Below the pieces are notes generated by a model. That model did not search any database, had not been told where the DNA came from, and saw nothing but the letters and a program-made list of their open reading frames with translations. This document shows positions 53,599 to 62,489 of a stretch of DNA of 64,000 nucleotides, in pieces (positions within the stretch are counted from its first letter, which is position 1; each line of letters begins with the position of its first letter). The stretch spans positions 62,001 to 126,000 of the forward strand of contig JBGAVD010000004.1 of assembly GCA_044228285.1 (NCBI GenBank). Reading direction: 5' to 3'. This DNA comes from JBBATK01 sp044228285. Its GTDB lineage: Bacteria > Bacteroidota > Ignavibacteria > Kapaibacteriales > NICIL-2. The position numbers and the translations under genes are program-made.

Positions 53599-55644
53599 AT
53601 GAAACAGCAACTACCAACAGGACTCTTCCAGCGTGCTCTCGTGCTCGAAGCATTGAAGCAGAGCTTTGTAAAACTCAATCCTCGGATCATGGTTCGCAAT
53701 CCTGTGATGTTCACAGTCGAGCTTGGCACCTTCGTCATGCTCGTTGTCTGTGTAGCAGTAGCAGGAGGAAGCGCTGACCAAGGTAGTTTCATCTACAACT
53801 TCTGCATATTTCTTGTCCTCTTCCTAACGGTACTCTTTGCAAACTTTGCCGAAGCATTAGCAGAAGCGAGAGGCAAAGCCCAGGCGGAATCGTTACGAAA
53901 GACGCGTGAAGAAACTCCTGCTCGACTTGTATTGCGAGCTGACGGCGAGACTTATGATCCACCAAAGACCATCAGTTCAGCCCATTTGCGTCGAGGCGAT
54001 GTGTTCGTGTGTGAAGCAGGTGAGTTGATTGCTACAGACGGGGAGATTATAGAAGGTCTTGCCTCTATCGACGAGTCAGCAATAACAGGAGAATCTGCAC
54101 CGGTTATTCGAGAAGCTGGAGGCGATAAATCTAGTGTTACGGGTGGAACAAAAGTCCTTTCGGATAAAGTGAAAGTGGTAGTAAGTGCTCAGCCGGGCGA
54201 GTCGTTCCTTGACAGGATGATTGCATTAGTGGAAGGTGCCTCACGACAAAAAACCCCTAACGAGATAGCCTTAAGCATCCTTCTCGCTGCTTTTAGTCTC
54301 GTGTTTCTCATCGTATGCGTTACTCTGAAACCATTTGCCGACTATGCTCATACCCCTATCACCATAGCGGCATTCATCTCCTTGTTTGTGTGCTTGATCC
54401 CCACAACCATTGGTGGTTTGCTCTCGGCTATTGGCATTGCAGGTATGGACAGGGCATTGCGTGCAAACGTTATTACAAAATCTGGAAAGGCAGTAGAAAC
54501 CGCAGGCGATATCGATGTATTGCTTCTAGATAAGACAGGAACCATCACGATTGGAAATCGTAAGGCAACGAAGTTCATTGCAGCGGACGGAGTGAACGAA
54601 CGACACTTTGTCGGCTGTGCGGTGCTCAGTTCGTTATCGGACGAAACTCCTGAAGGCAAGAGTATTGTTGAGCTTGCTGGGCTTGATCTTCGTCTTTTTG
54701 ATAGCGCAGACGCCAGCTTCATCAAATTTAGTGCTGAGACAAGAACATCAGGTATCAATCTTGCCGATGGACGACGTATTCGAAAAGGAGCTTTTGATGC
54801 CATCCGAAAACAAACAGTTGAGGCGGGCTTTGACTTTCCTCGGGATGTAGAATCAGCTGTCGAGCACATTTCCGCAAATGGAGGCACGCCTCTGGTTGTG
54901 AGCGAGAATAGTGTTGTACTTGGTGTGGTAGAGCTACAGGATATCATCAAGCCAGGAATTCAGGAGCGCTTTGAGAGATTGCGACGTATGGGTGTGAAGA
55001 CAGTGATGGTTACTGGCGACAATCCACTCACTGCAAAGTTCATAGCAGAGAAGTCGGGGGTTGATGACTTCATTGCTGAGGCAAAACCAGAAGACAAGCT
55101 TCAGTACATTCGGGGCGAGCAAGAGGCAGGAAAGCTTGTAGCAATGATGGGTGATGGCACAAATGACGCACCAGCTCTCGCACAAGCTGATGTTGGCGTT
55201 GCCATGAATAGCGGAACGCAGGCTGCAAAGGAAGCTGGGAACATGGTTGACTTAGACAACGATCCAACGAAACTGATTGAGATAGTGGAGATTGGGAAGC
55301 AACTACTCATGACTCGCGGTACACTCACAACCTTTAGCATAGCAAATGATGTAGCGAAGTACTTCGCGATTGTACCTGCTCTCTTTATCTCCTCGATTCC
55401 AGCGCTTCAGAGTTTGAACATCATGCGCCTGCATAGTCCAGAGAGCGCGATACTATCAGCAGTAATATTCAATGCGATTGTCATTCCGTTGCTGATCCCT
55501 CTTGCACTTCGTGGTGTGCACTATAAGCCAATTGGAGCGACCGCTCTTCTGCGTCGCAATCTCTTTATCTATGGTCTCGGTGGCGTAGCGGTGCCCTTCG
55601 TAGGTATCAAAGCGCTAGACCTCTTGGTATCACTCTTCGTGTAA
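53599..55644 (+). CDS. kdpB: potassium-transporting ATPase subunit KdpB
   Basis: 681 residues, the P-type ATPase subunit that hydrolyses ATP. ITGESAPVIREAGG (actuator), phosphorylated Asp311 in LLLDKTGTITIGN, KGAFDAIRK (nucleotide domain), VTGDNPLTAKFIAEKSGVDDFIAEAKPEDK and MMGDGTNDAPALAQADVGVAMNSG are all present. A 151-base gap separates it from kdpA, wider than usual in this operon. Confidence 0.96.
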   Translation: MKQQLPTGLFQRALVLEALKQSFVKLNPRIMVRNPVMFTVELGTFVMLVVCVAVAGGSADQGSFIYNFCIFLVLFLTVLFANFAEALAEARGKAQAESLRKTREETPARLVLRADGETYDPPKTISSAHLRRGDVFVCEAGELIATDGEIIEGLASIDESAITGESAPVIREAGGDKSSVTGGTKVLSDKVKVVVSAQPGESFLDRMIALVEGASRQKTPNEIALSILLAAFSLVFLIVCVTLKPFADYAHTPITIAAFISLFVCLIPTTIGGLLSAIGIAGMDRALRANVITKSGKAVETAGDIDVLLLDKTGTITIGNRKATKFIAADGVNERHFVGCAVLSSLSDETPEGKSIVELAGLDLRLFDSADASFIKFSAETRTSGINLADGRRIRKGAFDAIRKQTVEAGFDFPRDVESAVEHISANGGTPLVVSENSVVLGVVELQDIIKPGIQERFERLRRMGVKTVMVTGDNPLTAKFIAEKSGVDDFIAEAKPEDKLQYIRGEQEAGKLVAMMGDGTNDAPALAQADVGVAMNSGTQAAKEAGNMVDLDNDPTKLIEIVEIGKQLLMTRGTLTTFSIANDVAKYFAIVPALFISSIPALQSLNIMRLHSPESAILSAVIFNAIVIPLLIPLALRGVHYKPIGATALLRRNLFIYGLGGVAVPFVGIKALDLLVSLFV

Positions 55645-55646
55645 CA

Positions 55647-56237
55647 ATGACTATGAAACATTTTCTCGTATCATCAATCCGCCTCAGCCTGGTATGCATG
55701 CTGTTCTTCAGTGGGGTCTATCCACTCTTCATCTGGTGTATTGCTCAGGCAGCACCGGAGCAGGGAAGAGGCGAGCTCCTGCGAGCCAATTCCAAAGTCG
55801 TTGGATATGTACATATCGCCCAGCGTTTTTCAAGCGACGCCTACTTTAGCTCACGACCTTCTGTTGCCAACTACGACGCTAGCGCTTCAGTTGGATCAAA
55901 CAAAGGTCCCTCAAATCCAGACTACCTTCTTCAAGTACAGGCACGCACAGATACATTCCTTGTGCATAACCCAGGTTTAGACAGAAGTCGAGTACCAGCT
56001 GAACTCGTGACTGCATCAGGGAGTGGCCTTGATCCAGATATCTCACTCTACTCGGCAATGATTCAAGTAGAGCGGATTGCAGATCAACGATCAGTGAACG
56101 CAAAGCAAGTGGAACAGCTGGTTCTGAAGCACCACAGGCGTGCTGTCTTGGGAGTATTTGGGCCTAGCAGTGTAAATGTAGCACAGCTCAATATTGACCT
56201 TGATGCCATGTATCCCTTATCCAATAAACAGAAGTAG
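55647..56237 (+). CDS. kdpC: potassium-transporting ATPase subunit KdpC
   Basis: 196 residues with one N-terminal membrane helix (LVCMLFFSGVYPLFIWCIAQA) and a periplasmic domain (YFSSRPSVANYDASASVGSNKGPSNPDYL, PAELVTASGSGLDPDISLYSA). KdpC bridges KdpA and KdpB. Starts 2 bases after kdpB; ATG 55653 is an alternative. Confidence 0.94.
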   Translation: MTMKHFLVSSIRLSLVCMLFFSGVYPLFIWCIAQAAPEQGRGELLRANSKVVGYVHIAQRFSSDAYFSSRPSVANYDASASVGSNKGPSNPDYLLQVQARTDTFLVHNPGLDRSRVPAELVTASGSGLDPDISLYSAMIQVERIADQRSVNAKQVEQLVLKHHRRAVLGVFGPSSVNVAQLNIDLDAMYPLSNKQK

Positions 56238-56405
56238 AAGTGTGCACGTATTGACAACACTCTAATAGCACAGTGGTTCGCAACAGCAGGCTATAGCATT
56301 TCAATAAGCTGTTTGTTGTTTCACAAGATATGAGTCGACGAGTGCTTTCTCATAACAACATATTCTCACTACTGACTTTTTACTGACATCATTCTTTTTA
56401 CTTCA

Positions 56406-57767
56406 ATGAAACACTACATTATCATTCTTGTATTCTGTACTTCAATGATTTCAAGTCTTGCTCAAACGGCTCTTGAATCCCAAATTCCTTTCGATGGAAT
56501 TGAAACGAACTGGCAAAACGGGTCGGACCGACGTGACTCAAGCGTCTTCAAGGACCAAAAGTTCTTTACACCTTCGGTGTTGATGGACATTTCGTACACG
56601 CACTCATTCAATAATCCAAACGACAATACTGTTGTTGGATCAACAGCCCTGGCTCGCAACAACGAAGTGCAGCTCAGTGCATTGCATTTCGGGGGAGACC
56701 TAAGCTATGAGAATGCACATGCGAGAATAATGACACAGTTCGGAACCAGGTCAATTGTGGTTCCGCGAAATGACTATAGTCCGTATCGTGGACAGTACCA
56801 GTTGGCTGATGTCTATCGCTACCTTAGTGAAGCCTATGTAGGATATCACTTTGATGTACTGCACGGTGTGAATGTTGATATGGGTATGTTTATGTCATAC
56901 ATTGGTCTCAATTCCTACTACCAGCCTGAGAACTGGGAGTATCAAGCTTCTTTTACATCCGACAATACACCATGGTATTTCAATGGTGTACGAGTGCAGA
57001 TCTACCCCTCAAAGTACTTGAAGATTGAGCCTTGGATCATCAATGGTTGGCAGAGCTATGGCAAGTTCAACAGCATGCCAGGTATAGGTGCTAACATCAC
57101 GTGGATGCCGAATAGCAATTTCAAACTCCTCACAAACGACTACTATGGCACTGACGCAGCTGGTTTGCCAGATCGCGTGCGTTTCCACTCTGACAACAGC
57201 TTGCTCCTTCGCTATTACAACAACCCCGTATCCGATGGAGTAAGCAGGGCTGCCTTTAGTCTGACAGCAGATTTTGGCTTCGAGAGCGGAGCTGGAGTTA
57301 ACGGATTCTCAAGCTCAGACTCAACGAAAGGTCCGGCACAGTACTTTGCAAGCTTGATGTTCTACAATAGAATCTGGTTCTGCAAAAACACCTTTGCTTG
57401 GACCATTGGTGGTGGTTTGATGACGAACCCTGGGCGATACCTTGTACTGTACCCAACTGGTCAGGCGAGTCCGTTACCAAGTAGGACGAACCCTACCCAA
57501 ACAGAAGGAGCCTTCCCCTTTAGTGCGAACCCAGGTGATGAGTTTAAAGGTTGGGACATTTCAACCAACATAGACTGGATGCCAAATCAGAGCGTGACAT
57601 TTCGTATCGAGTATGTGTACCGTCGATCAAGTGTTCCATACTTTGCAGGCGCAGGTGGCGTCACATCTCAAAGTGGTTACAGTACAACGGTCTTAGACCC
57701 TAACTGGCGACCAGATCTGGTGAAGTCAGAAAGTCGCATAATCGCTGTGATGCTGTTTAGACTATAA
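56406..57767 (+). CDS. outer-membrane beta-barrel porin in the kdp operon
   Basis: 453 residues with a signal peptide (MKHYIIILVFCTSMISSLAQ). The rest is antiparallel amphipathic strands with frequent aromatic residues and short turns (QLADVYRYLSEAYVGYHF, FRIEYVYRRSS), ending IIAVMLFRL: an outer-membrane barrel of the BBP2 type. Porins of this type accompany kdp genes in Bacteroidota; it would let potassium cross the outer membrane. Spaced 168 bases after kdpC. Confidence 0.8.
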   Translation: MKHYIIILVFCTSMISSLAQTALESQIPFDGIETNWQNGSDRRDSSVFKDQKFFTPSVLMDISYTHSFNNPNDNTVVGSTALARNNEVQLSALHFGGDLSYENAHARIMTQFGTRSIVVPRNDYSPYRGQYQLADVYRYLSEAYVGYHFDVLHGVNVDMGMFMSYIGLNSYYQPENWEYQASFTSDNTPWYFNGVRVQIYPSKYLKIEPWIINGWQSYGKFNSMPGIGANITWMPNSNFKLLTNDYYGTDAAGLPDRVRFHSDNSLLLRYYNNPVSDGVSRAAFSLTADFGFESGAGVNGFSSSDSTKGPAQYFASLMFYNRIWFCKNTFAWTIGGGLMTNPGRYLVLYPTGQASPLPSRTNPTQTEGAFPFSANPGDEFKGWDISTNIDWMPNQSVTFRIEYVYRRSSVPYFAGAGGVTSQSGYSTTVLDPNWRPDLVKSESRIIAVMLFRL

Positions 57768-57824
57768 CTGGCACCGCGAGCAGTTCACAACAATACCTTT
57801 CGCAAAACCTTGAGAGGGGCAACA

Positions 57825-58952
57825 ATGGAAGACAAACAGCAAGCTGTGCAACACTTTCTCGATCTCGTAAAGCGATCCCGAAGGGGAAAGTTCAAGGTGT
57901 ACATTGGGATGAGTGCTGGAGTGGGTAAAACCTTTCGTATGCTTCAAGAAGCCCATAGCTTGCAGCGCAACGGTATTGATGTGCGTGTTGGTTACGTGGA
58001 AACCCACGGTCGGATTGAAACCGCAGCCCTCCTCGAGGGGCTAAACTGTGTTGCCCGCAGGAAGCTGTTCTATAAGGGCAAAGAGCTTGAGGAGATGGAC
58101 GTGCAAGCAATCATCTCGCAGAGACCTCAAGTTGTCATCGTTGATGAACTGGCGCACACGAACGTAGAAGGTTCCAAGAATGAGAAGCGATGGCAGGACG
58201 TATTCGACATTCTCGATGCTGGAATTAGTGTCATAAGCGCAATGAACATTCAGCACATTGAGAGTCTTAATGACGAAGTTCGAGAGATAACCGGTGTAGC
58301 AGTCCAAGAACGTGTGCCTGATAGAGTCCTGCGTGAAGCAGACGAGGTTGTAAACATAGACTTAACGGCAGATGAGCTAATTGCACGCTTGCGCGAGGGT
58401 AAAATCTATAGTTCAGAGAAAATTCAGCAGGCTCTGCAGAACTTCTTCAAAGCTGAGAACATACTGCAGTTGCGTGAGTTGTCGTTGAAAGAGGTAGCCT
58501 CTCAAGTAGAACGCAAAGTCGAAAGCGAGGTTCCGCGAAACACTGGACTTCGCCATGAGCGATTCATGGCCTGTATTAGCAGCAATGAGAAAACTGCAAA
58601 GAGTATTATACGCAAGACTGCACGACTGGCTAGCTACTATAACTGCAAGTGGTTTTTACTTTATGTGCAACTACCCAAAGAGGATGCCGATCGCATTGCA
58701 CTCGACAAGCAGCGCTTCTTGATTAACAACTTCAAGCTGGCTACGGAACTGGGTGCGGAGATCCTTCGGGTGCAGCATACGAGTATACCAAAGGCTATTG
58801 TTGAAGAAGCAGTCAAACGCGATGTTACAACAATCTGTATCGGTCGGCCAAGCTTTAGTCTCCTTAACCTGCTTTTCAATTCTAATATTTTCGTTCGTCT
58901 TGTGAACAAGCTTTACTCACAGGATATCGATCTTATCGTACTCTCGTCATGA
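57825..58952 (+). CDS. kdpD: short KdpD-type sensor (KdpD N-domain plus Usp domain)
   Basis: 375 residues. KdpD domain (about residues 10-220) with Walker A GMSAGVGKTFRML, VGYVETHGR, VVIVDELAHTN; then a universal-stress-type domain (about 245-375). The four membrane helices and histidine-kinase part of full KdpD are absent. ATG 57825 follows GAGAGGGG; a TTG at 57810 is the outer frame start. It overlaps the histidine kinase gene (ATGA), so the sensing half and the kinase half are made as two separate proteins. Confidence 0.9.
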   Translation: MEDKQQAVQHFLDLVKRSRRGKFKVYIGMSAGVGKTFRMLQEAHSLQRNGIDVRVGYVETHGRIETAALLEGLNCVARRKLFYKGKELEEMDVQAIISQRPQVVIVDELAHTNVEGSKNEKRWQDVFDILDAGISVISAMNIQHIESLNDEVREITGVAVQERVPDRVLREADEVVNIDLTADELIARLREGKIYSSEKIQQALQNFFKAENILQLRELSLKEVASQVERKVESEVPRNTGLRHERFMACISSNEKTAKSIIRKTARLASYYNCKWFLLYVQLPKEDADRIALDKQRFLINNFKLATELGAEILRVQHTSIPKAIVEEAVKRDVTTICIGRPSFSLLNLLFNSNIFVRLVNKLYSQDIDLIVLSS

Positions 58953-60688
58953 AAATCCAGCAAAAACTCAGACTTGGTCTCGGCTTTCTTTTTGCGCTCA
59001 TTCTGCTATTAGCTGCTGTGAGTATCTACTATGTCAATAGTCTGTCTGAAGCGTCAAGAAGCATCTTAACAGCAAACTACAATTCGCTTGAGTATGCCCA
59101 GGGAATGCAGCGAGCACTTGGACTGGGGGACTCAGAACGACTCGATGCCGGTGCATTTCGACACTATCTCGACTTGCAGAAGAAGAACATCACGGAGATC
59201 GGTGAGCGAGAACTGACCGATGATCTTGAGCGCGAGTTCCATCGTATACTTCTGGACACGCTCCACCTTGCCTCGCAGAGCACCGTTCGGCGCGACTTAG
59301 ATCTCGTAACGACCTTGAACATGCAAGCTTTAGAGCGAAAGAGTAGAATTGCAGGCACCACCAGTACAGTAGCCTGGCAATTGATTGTTGGGACCGCCAG
59401 TCTCTGCATTATTCTGGCACTCGTGATGCTCGTTAATCTTCCGCGTACCATAGCCAAACCTATACAAGAGCTGTTGAATGGAATCCAGCAGATCAGCGCA
59501 AAGAACTACTCGTCTCGTCTACACATGGATCGCAAAGACGAGTTCCGAGATCTAGCTGATTCTTTTAATCTACTTGCAGTTCAGCTGGGTGAGTACTACT
59601 CAACTAGCATATCTCGAATAATGGTAGAGAAGAAGCGAGTGGAAGCACTCGTGAACAACATGCACGATCCTGTCATCATTCTTGACTCTGCACGAACCAT
59701 CATGTTTGTGAATGATATAGCATGTAAGATATTAGCTCTGCGCCGTGACCAGCTGCTCGGACACTCCGCCGTTGAACTTGCTTTGGGTAATGATCTCATG
59801 CGAAGTCTGATTCATGATGGAGAAGCACCAACTACAGAGAAGAGTGCATCGCACGAGAGTATGAAGATATTCTCGGATAACAAGGAGAGTTACTATGAGA
59901 AAGAACGACATGAAATCACAAGTGTTGACTCTGAAGGACAAGTTCAGAACCTTGGGAATGTGATCGTGTTGCGAAATGTCACAAGCTTCAAAGAGTATGA
60001 CTTCGCAAAGAGTTCGTTCATCGCGACTGTATCACATGAGTTGAAAACGCCGATATCATCAATAAAACTGAGTTTACAATTGTTGGAGAAAGCAGAGACA
60101 GGAAGTATTAATGAGGAGCAGCATCAGTTGATAAAGAGCATGGCGGAGGACTGCACGCGACTTTTAAAAATTTCCTCCGAGCTGCTGAGTCTCAGTCAAG
60201 CCGAAACCGGCAACATCAAACTCAACATTCAAGCTGTAGATGCAGCTACGGTTGTGAACTATGCTGTTGCTGCAACCAAGACCCTCGCGGATCAACGTCA
60301 TATTGTCGTGCATACCAAGCTGAGCAACTCACTACCGCTTGTGCAGGCGGATGCAGAGAAGGTGACATGGGTGCTCGTAAATTTCCTCACCAATGCTGTT
60401 CGATACAGCCCTGAGCATAGTGAAATCACAGTACGTGTAGAGCCCTCACAACACGCAGCGCATAGCATAGAGTTTTCTGTAACCGACCAAGGTAAAGGTA
60501 TTGAAGAGCGATATCGGAGCAAGATCTTTGATCGCTACTTCCAGGTTCCCGGCTCAAGTAAGAGCGGATCTGGTCTTGGCTTGGCGATATCCCGAGAGTT
60601 CATTGAGGCTCTTAATGGGTCCATTGGTGTGGAAACAGAGGTGGGCTTTGGAAGTCGTTTTTGGTTCTGCCTTGATGCTGCCAGCTGA
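58949..60688 (+). CDS. membrane histidine kinase (HAMP-PAS-HisKA-HATPase), kdp-linked
   Basis: 579 residues. Two membrane helices (LGLGFLFALILLLAAVSIYYV and LIVGTASLCIILALVMLVN) flank a periplasmic sensor of about 110 residues; then HAMP (TIAKPIQELLNGIQQIS), PAS (about 232-345), His363 in TVSHELKTPISSIKLSLQLLE, and an ATP-binding domain with NFLTNAVRYSPE, DQGKGIEERYRSKIF and SGSGLGLAISREF. Starts within the stop of the short kdpD. Together with the NtrC-type regulator upstream it likely forms the two-component system for this operon. Confidence 0.92.
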   Translation: MKIQQKLRLGLGFLFALILLLAAVSIYYVNSLSEASRSILTANYNSLEYAQGMQRALGLGDSERLDAGAFRHYLDLQKKNITEIGERELTDDLEREFHRILLDTLHLASQSTVRRDLDLVTTLNMQALERKSRIAGTTSTVAWQLIVGTASLCIILALVMLVNLPRTIAKPIQELLNGIQQISAKNYSSRLHMDRKDEFRDLADSFNLLAVQLGEYYSTSISRIMVEKKRVEALVNNMHDPVIILDSARTIMFVNDIACKILALRRDQLLGHSAVELALGNDLMRSLIHDGEAPTTEKSASHESMKIFSDNKESYYEKERHEITSVDSEGQVQNLGNVIVLRNVTSFKEYDFAKSSFIATVSHELKTPISSIKLSLQLLEKAETGSINEEQHQLIKSMAEDCTRLLKISSELLSLSQAETGNIKLNIQAVDAATVVNYAVAATKTLADQRHIVVHTKLSNSLPLVQADAEKVTWVLVNFLTNAVRYSPEHSEITVRVEPSQHAAHSIEFSVTDQGKGIEERYRSKIFDRYFQVPGSSKSGSGLGLAISREFIEALNGSIGVETEVGFGSRFWFCLDAAS

Positions 60689-60771
60689 GTATTTCTGCCG
60701 ATGCGTTGAATGGTATTTGCACTGTAAATTCGTTGATACACGTTTAGTATCACATTTGCCACATTCCTTCC

Positions 60772-61104
60772 ATGATGGAATACCAAGACATAAAGCTGCT
60801 AGCGAAGAAGATTGTTGACGAGATGGAGAAGTCACACTCTGCTGAGATGGCACCGAAGTGGGAAAGTGCAACCATTATGGTTGTGCCACGCGATAGCTCG
60901 TTGAAGTCACACGAGATACCTGTTGATAAGCTCATGCACAAGATCGTTCTCATGCGCGACAATCTCCGTGTTCTTGAGCAACAGATCAACAGTTCAGGAC
61001 TTAGTGATGGTGAGAAAGTGAAGTTCCAAGGCTATATCACCAAGATTTATGGATCCATGACTTCGTTCAACTTTCTCTTTCAGTACGACGAAGACAAATT
61101 CTAA
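60772..61104 (+). CDS. conserved-looking small protein of unknown function
   Basis: 110 residues: MMEYQDIKLLAKKIVDEMEKSHSAEMAPKWESATIMVVPRD, then a predicted helical hairpin (DKLMHKIVLMRDNLRVLEQQINSSGLS / GEKVKFQGYITKIYGSMTSFNFLF). A coiled-coil-like middle with a beta-containing N-terminus is my reading. No family recognised. No signal peptide. It stands between the kdp operon and the convergent binding-protein gene. Confidence 0.6.
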   Translation: MMEYQDIKLLAKKIVDEMEKSHSAEMAPKWESATIMVVPRDSSLKSHEIPVDKLMHKIVLMRDNLRVLEQQINSSGLSDGEKVKFQGYITKIYGSMTSFNFLFQYDEDKF

Positions 61105-61151
61105 TGGGCCTCTACGGCTGGTGAACCACTTTGCTTCACACTGAGTTTTTT

Positions 61152-62489
61152 TTACTTGCGCAGCGCTGTCGCGCTGCGCAACTCCAGTGATCGCAATGCC
61201 TCTTGCAAGTCTTTCAAAGCCGTGCGGGCGCTTTTCTTCCCATAGACAACTTGCATTATCTCAGCTTCGAATAGCTGTTCAGCTTCAAGGAAGTGTTTGC
61301 TTCTCGGCAGTGGGCGTGCATGCATGCACTGTTTATAAAAAGCGACTGCATTGGGACTCCGTTTAAACAGTGTATCCAGAGCTTCTTCATTTAGTGCTGG
61401 CACTTCGGAGAATGCGTATGCTGGGAATCCAGCATCTGGTACTGCCGCGCAGAAGGCTCGTTGCACTGAAGGACGCGCGAGAAATGCGAATAACGCATTG
61501 GCAAGAGCTTTGTGCGCACTCTGTTTTGTCAGTGCGTAACAGTCAGCACTAAGGATACTCCAACCGATATCTTCTCCTTCAAGCTCGGTCTTCTGCGACA
61601 AGTTGAGCGATGGCCAACGTGGGCTAACTCGATAATACTCATCCACCTCCTTCTTGCCCAGATTCCACATGCCTGATGGCCATGCACTGAGCTCTGAACG
61701 CGCCATTGCTTCGTCTAGCTGTCGTGACGATTCCACCCTTCCATTCTTACACAGCTCAGCATATCGTTCTAAAGCCCGAAGGGCAGCCTCATCAATAGAC
61801 TGAGAGAATGGCTCAAAACAAAACACTCTGCTGCCGGCACTCCAAAGGAAGGGCAGGGTTTTCTTTAACACATTATGCGGTTCATAGGCGTTCACTCCGA
61901 ATGGCAATCGTGCAGCCGAAACTCCAACTGAACTCGACTTTTGGTTCTCGACTGAAAGCAAACTCAGTTTTTCTAGGTCATCTAGACTGAGTATTCCCTC
62001 ATGTACTCGATCTTCTAGCGATGCTTGCTCGAGCAGTCTCTTGTTAAGAAACAAGGCACGGCAGTTCATAACCCAGGGAAGTCCGTACACCATCGAATCA
62101 CTCTGCAGATTGCTTCGAAGAGAAGGGTGTGCTCCAACCACAAGTCTTGAATCCAAACTCTCTAGAGCACCTGCCGAAGCGAATTCCGTAAGCCATTCAA
62201 GCCCTATATGGATGATGTCTGGGGCAACTCCCGAGCCTATAGCCGTCTGCAGTTTTGCTTTGCCATCGGACCACTGCAAAGGAGTACACTCAATCTTGAC
62301 GCCAGGATGCTCCTTTTCAAACTCTTGGATGATACGCAGAAAGGCTTGTTGCTGAGCTGGCTCAGACCAGAAGTGCCAAAGCTGAAGAGTCTGCGTCGAG
62401 GGTGCTTGTTTCGAGCAGTGTATCGAGAAGCTGGCGAGCAGCGCGAATAGCGCTACGAGCCATACAGATGAAAGGGATTTGAAGATCAT
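61152..62489 (-). CDS. extracellular solute-binding lipoprotein, family 1 (sugar type)
   Basis: 445 residues. Lipoprotein signal (VALFALLASFSIHC), then LQLWHFWSEPAQQQAFLRIIQEFEKEHPGVKIECTPLQWSDGKAKLQTAIGSGVAPDIIHIGLEWLTEFA, the beginning of a maltose/oligosaccharide binding-protein fold, and KQSAHKALANALFAFLARPSVQRAFC late. Its ATG overlaps the mrdA stop codon (ATGA), so it is translated from the PBP2 transcript. No permease nearby. The coding 3' end contains a perfect stem (TTGCGCAGCGC/GCGCTGCGCAA, 61157-61182). Confidence 0.82.
   Translation of the reverse strand: MIFKSLSSVWLVALFALLASFSIHCSKQAPSTQTLQLWHFWSEPAQQQAFLRIIQEFEKEHPGVKIECTPLQWSDGKAKLQTAIGSGVAPDIIHIGLEWLTEFASAGALESLDSRLVVGAHPSLRSNLQSDSMVYGLPWVMNCRALFLNKRLLEQASLEDRVHEGILSLDDLEKLSLLSVENQKSSSVGVSAARLPFGVNAYEPHNVLKKTLPFLWSAGSRVFCFEPFSQSIDEAALRALERYAELCKNGRVESSRQLDEAMARSELSAWPSGMWNLGKKEVDEYYRVSPRWPSLNLSQKTELEGEDIGWSILSADCYALTKQSAHKALANALFAFLARPSVQRAFCAAVPDAGFPAYAFSEVPALNEEALDTLFKRSPNAVAFYKQCMHARPLPRSKHFLEAEQLFEAEIMQVVYGKKSARTALKDLQEALRSLELRSATALRK

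Noticed and set aside
61157..61182. Perfect GC-rich stem as terminator for the kdp-side gene or the binding-protein gene
   Set aside because: The stem lies inside the coding 3' end of the binding protein. The T-run precedes it on the plus strand and appears as an A-run after the stop on the minus strand, so it is not a canonical terminator in either direction.
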